A stretch of 7,117 nt of DNA from an uncultured Prevotellaceae bacterium. Lineage in GTDB: Bacteria > Bacteroidota > Bacteroidia > Bacteroidales > Muribaculaceae. The position numbers and the translations under genes were made by a program. Shown one piece after another: positions 4,483-7,117 of the stretch (its first letter is position 1; every line of letters begins with the position of its first letter). The notes under the pieces are model-generated. The model ran no database searches, had not been told where the DNA came from, and worked only from the letters and a program-made list of their open reading frames with translations. The DNA is taken from positions 1-7,117 of the forward strand of contig CALBLR010000280.1 in NCBI GenBank assembly GCA_937896015.1, given 5' to 3'.

Positions 4483-6189
4483 ATGCTATACACTATTAAA
4501 TCTTGGCTTTACAAACTGCTCAACGCCTTTGGCGCCAAGCCGCAGGCGGTGCCCATCGAGGGAATTCTGCGCCAAAACGGCTGCCAGTTCACCACATCGA
4601 GCGACAACAACGTGAAGCGATACTACTTTAAATACCAGGCTGGCAACTTTGTGGCCACTGTGCTGGCCGACGGGTCGGACCAGTGCAACGCGCTGATAAT
4701 ATTCCCTGGCTTCTGCTCGATAGGCGTTGACCACGTGAATGCCATGCGCACGCTGTGCAACCACATGAACAGTGCCACGGTTGCGCATAAAATCGTTTAC
4801 CGCTTTGATGAGGAGGACAACACGTTCACTTCCGATGTGGAATGCTTTCTCACCAACCCCACGAGCCAGGACTTCTTGCGGGCACTGGAATACTGCTTCG
4901 ACATAAGGCGGTCGTTTAACGAGCAGCTGCAAGAGATGGTGGACCGCAACAAGGGCGACAACGACGAGGAGACGGCTGCTGCCAACGACAGCCGCGAGCA
5001 CTACATTGCCTGCGAGCTTGAAAAAAAAGACATTGACGAGCCTGTGCTGAACTTCAGGCCAGGCGACGAGAAACCGCTGACCATGGGCACGGTGCTGAGC
5101 GCGCTGTATGGCAAGCGCATGGTGGCCACAGGCATGACGGCAGTGAGCGGCGGACAGCTGGAGAAGGTGGACGCAGCCGACGTGGGGCGATATGACCTGA
5201 GCCGCATGCTGCTGCGCCCAGCCGATGGCGGCGGCCTTGAGTGGAAGTGCGACACGGCCATGGCCGTGGTGCCGATGACCGACCTTGTGGACGACTCGCG
5301 CCAGACGGCCACCATAACTCTGAGCCGAGAGCACGAGGAGCAGGGCACTTACTACTACCGCGTGACGGCATGCGCGGTGCCGAGGCTGAGTGCAAGGCAC
5401 AGCGCCGAGGCCGCCGGCGTCGACAAGGCGACGATGTGCAAAACCTTTATTGTGGCGCGCGACACAGCCAGCGCCAAGCAGCGCCTGCAGGAGTTTGACT
5501 ACATGTGGAAGGACGCCCGCGACAAGCTGGCCCAGGGCAAGCCCGAGGCCGAATTCGAGCCCGGGCAGTGGGCCGTGGCGCGGGTAATGGAGACGGATGT
5601 GGCCTACTGCCTTTATTGGGGTTACAAGCAGATGCGCAACGGGCGCTACCTGGAGAGCATTGCCTTCTTGGAGCCGATATATGACAAAATGGTAGGCGAC
5701 TGGGCCGAGCTGGGCGAAAACGCCATGAATCTGCTGCTGGACGTGGCCTACCACTTGGGGCTGTGCCATGCACAAATTGGGCAGCTGCGCGACGCGGCCT
5801 ACTACTTGGAGATGGCTCACCGCGCCAACCGCTACCGCAACACCATTCTGTATGTTGAGACGCTGCGGCGCCTTAAGGACCCGAAGTGCGTGACTGTGAC
5901 CGGCGAGGTGCTCGACGGACTCAACATCAAGGCCAACGAAGACGAAGGCGACATGCTCGACGACAACCCGCAACTGAAGGATTTCGTGGCCTGCCTGCGA
6001 TGGAACCGCGCCCTCACGCTTATCGACATAAGCTATCTCGACGAGGCCGCGCGCGTGCTCAACGTGCTGCAAAACTCGCCGTGCTACCACGACGAGGCCA
6101 TAGGCAAACTGGCCGAGATTGAGGTGCTGAAGGCGGCCAAGGCCGGCACGACCGACAGCAAGGAGGGCGGCCATGAGGCCAAGTCTTGA
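4483..6189 (+). CDS. Uncharacterised cytoplasmic protein: YbjN-like N-terminal domain plus TPR-like repeats
   Basis: I do not recognise a named gene. The 568-residue product has no signal peptide or membrane segment. Residues about 27-155 alternate strands and helices in the manner of YbjN/type III secretion chaperone-like folds: YYFKYQAGNFVATVL, NALIIFPGF, CNHMNSATVAHKIVYRFDEED, and an acidic-aromatic segment ending in YCFDIRRSFNEQLQEM. A charged linker (about 155-170) leads to a middle part of unknown fold (170-340). The C-terminal part has TPR-like helical pairs: 373-402 (YKQMRNGRYLESIAFLEPIY), 418-450 (YHLGLCHAQIGQLRDAAYYLE) and 503-537 (RWNRALTLIDISYLDEAARVL). This suggests a protein-binding scaffold or chaperone-like role, which is inference. 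Cysteines are fairly frequent but form no metal motif. ATG 4483 has no Shine-Dalgarno. It appears to be transcribed alone, as the next gene has its own promoter. Confidence 0.8.
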   Translation: MLYTIKSWLYKLLNAFGAKPQAVPIEGILRQNGCQFTTSSDNNVKRYYFKYQAGNFVATVLADGSDQCNALIIFPGFCSIGVDHVNAMRTLCNHMNSATVAHKIVYRFDEEDNTFTSDVECFLTNPTSQDFLRALEYCFDIRRSFNEQLQEMVDRNKGDNDEETAAANDSREHYIACELEKKDIDEPVLNFRPGDEKPLTMGTVLSALYGKRMVATGMTAVSGGQLEKVDAADVGRYDLSRMLLRPADGGGLEWKCDTAMAVVPMTDLVDDSRQTATITLSREHEEQGTYYYRVTACAVPRLSARHSAEAAGVDKATMCKTFIVARDTASAKQRLQEFDYMWKDARDKLAQGKPEAEFEPGQWAVARVMETDVAYCLYWGYKQMRNGRYLESIAFLEPIYDKMVGDWAELGENAMNLLLDVAYHLGLCHAQIGQLRDAAYYLEMAHRANRYRNTILYVETLRRLKDPKCVTVTGEVLDGLNIKANEDEGDMLDDNPQLKDFVACLRWNRALTLIDISYLDEAARVLNVLQNSPCYHDEAIGKLAEIEVLKAAKAGTTDSKEGGHEAKS

Positions 6190-6216
6190 CCATTTGCGGC
6201 ATAATGAGTAAATTTG
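6185..6216 (+). promoter_or_regulatory. Promoter of the AMP-forming ligase gene
   Basis: CTTG at 6185-6188, a 20-bp spacer and TAAATTTG at 6209-6216 give a perfect -7 box and a near-consensus -33 box. The layout is the same as the XRE operon promoter. The -33 box overlaps the last codons of the preceding gene. Transcription would start near 6220, leaving a leader of about 36 nt. Confidence 0.68.
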
Positions 6217-6255
6217 CACCACTATTTTTTCAAGTATACAAAAGATGACAGACTG

Positions 6256-7117
6256 ATGAGAACATCACTTAACAAATATATTGAGAACGCCATAAAGCAG
6301 AATTGGAACGAGTTGGCGCTGACCGACTTCAACGGCAACTCATTCCAGTATGCCGACATTGCGCGAAAGATTGAGAAGCTGCACATACTGCTCGGCGAGG
6401 CAGGCATCAAGCCCGGCGACAAAATTGCGCTGTGCGGCAAAAACTGCGCCCAGTGGGCGGTGGCATTCCTTGGTTCGGTAACCTATGGGGCCGTGCCCGT
6501 GCCGCTGCTGCACGAGTTCAAGGCCGACAACCTGCACTACCTGGTGAGCCACAGCGACTCCAAACTGATGTTTGTGGACCCTTTGATTTGGGAGAACCTC
6601 GACCCAGCCGAGATGGAAGGGCTGACCGGGGCACTAAGCCTCGATGACTACAGCCTGCTGCTGTCGCGCAGCCAGCAGCTGACCGAGGCGCGCGCGCACC
6701 TGAACGAGATGTTTGGACGCCGCTATCCCGAGCGGTTCACGGCAAGCGATGTGCACTATCCCGAGACAAAGCCCGACGACCTGGCGCTGATCAACTACAC
6801 GTCGGGGTCGATGGGATTTTCAAAGGGCGTGATGGTGCCCTACCGCGCCATTGAATCGAACCTGCAGTTCGCACTCGACAACATTCCGTTTTTCAACCAC
6901 ACCGACGCCATGATTTCGATGCTGCCACTGGCCCACATGTTTGGCCTGGTGATTGAGATGCTGCACCCCTTTGTGCGCGGCTGCCATGTATATTTCCTCA
7001 CCCGCGTGCCCTCGCCAAAGGTGATACTCGACGCCTTCAACAAGGTTCACCCCAAGCTCATCATCACTGTGCCGCTGGTGATAGAGAAGATTATAAAGAA
7101 GCGCGTGTTCCCGGTGC
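6256..7117 (+). CDS. AMP-forming acyl-CoA synthetase/ligase, FadD-like (3' end outside window)
   Basis: The first 287 codons are present and the frame is open to the window end. ANL-superfamily ligases activate a carboxylic acid with ATP to an acyl-AMP and then transfer it to CoA; long-chain fatty acids are the likely substrate. Family features are GDKIALCGKNCAQWAVAFLG in the N-terminal subdomain, AVPVPL, the P-loop-like INYTSGSMGFSKGVMV around 179-194, and MLPLAHMFGLVIEM, the segment with the family's aromatic/His before the acyl pocket. The P-loop Thr after SGS is replaced by Met, and Ser stands where Pro usually precedes Lys190. The A5, A7 and A8 motifs and the C-terminal lid lie beyond the window, so acyl-CoA and acyl-ACP synthetases cannot be separated. 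ATG 6256 overlaps the stop of a three-codon mini-frame (6245-6256). Spacing from the previous gene is 66 bp. Confidence 0.9.
   Translation, partial: MRTSLNKYIENAIKQNWNELALTDFNGNSFQYADIARKIEKLHILLGEAGIKPGDKIALCGKNCAQWAVAFLGSVTYGAVPVPLLHEFKADNLHYLVSHSDSKLMFVDPLIWENLDPAEMEGLTGALSLDDYSLLLSRSQQLTEARAHLNEMFGRRYPERFTASDVHYPETKPDDLALINYTSGSMGFSKGVMVPYRAIESNLQFALDNIPFFNHTDAMISMLPLAHMFGLVIEMLHPFVRGCHVYFLTRVPSPKVILDAFNKVHPKLIITVPLVIEKIIKKRVFPV

Noticed and set aside
4486..6222. A 578-codon open frame on the minus strand antisense to the whole YbjN/TPR gene
   Set aside because: It is rich in His, Val, Ala and Gln with no domain signature, as expected when a G+C-rich gene is read backwards in the frame mirroring its third codon positions. 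The plus-strand product has TPR-like and chaperone-like features and a promoter, so the antisense frame is taken as a compositional by-product.
6224..6230. T-rich run after the YbjN/TPR gene as a terminator tail
   Set aside because: No G+C-rich hairpin directly precedes it, and it lies downstream of the ligase -7 element, within the ligase leader.

Overview
The window looks like chromosomal DNA of a Bacteroidota species, most likely order Bacteroidales. Four intergenic sites match the Bacteroidota promoter -7 element TAnnTTTG exactly, start codons generally lack Shine-Dalgarno sequences, and a DUF5106/thioredoxin-like exported protein of a kind typical of the Bacteroidales is present. Coding DNA is rather G+C-rich, which would suit a Muribaculaceae-like or other high-GC Bacteroidales lineage. 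The family-level assignment is a guess.

Left block (1-1976, minus strand). A tight operon reads right to left: a 76-residue XRE-type helix-turn-helix regulator, a YbaK-family Cys-tRNA(Pro) deacylase, chorismate synthase AroC, and the first 37 codons of a YhcC/TIGR01212-like radical SAM protein cut by the window edge. Junctions are 18 bp, 1 bp and a 3-base overlap. A promoter matching the Bacteroidota consensus sits just upstream of the regulator and argues for a shorter regulator start than the longest open frame would give.

Middle block (about 2000-4300). A divergently transcribed plus-strand gene encodes an exported DUF5106/thioredoxin-like protein with a CDAC active-site motif. The spacer between it and the regulator holds a second promoter, an 11-bp perfect direct repeat and an inverted repeat, all possible operator material. 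This gene converges on tilS (tRNA-Ile lysidine synthetase, minus strand), and their 3' ends overlap by 15 bp. The tilS promoter is so close to the ATG that the mRNA should be almost leaderless.

Right block (4367-7117, plus strand). A promoter followed by a roughly 105-nt leader with a strong hairpin and a 16-codon upstream frame precedes a 568-residue cytoplasmic protein. I read that protein as a YbjN-like N-terminal domain, an unassigned middle, and C-terminal TPR-like repeats. Next comes the 5' part of an AMP-forming acyl-CoA synthetase/ligase (FadD-like), truncated by the window end and with its own promoter.

Most content is housekeeping: aromatic amino acid biosynthesis, tRNA modification and proofreading, and fatty acid activation. 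No mobile element, CRISPR array, rRNA or tRNA gene was seen. The least explained parts are the YbjN/TPR protein with its structured leader and the repeat-rich regulator spacer. I found no convincing novel multi-gene system.
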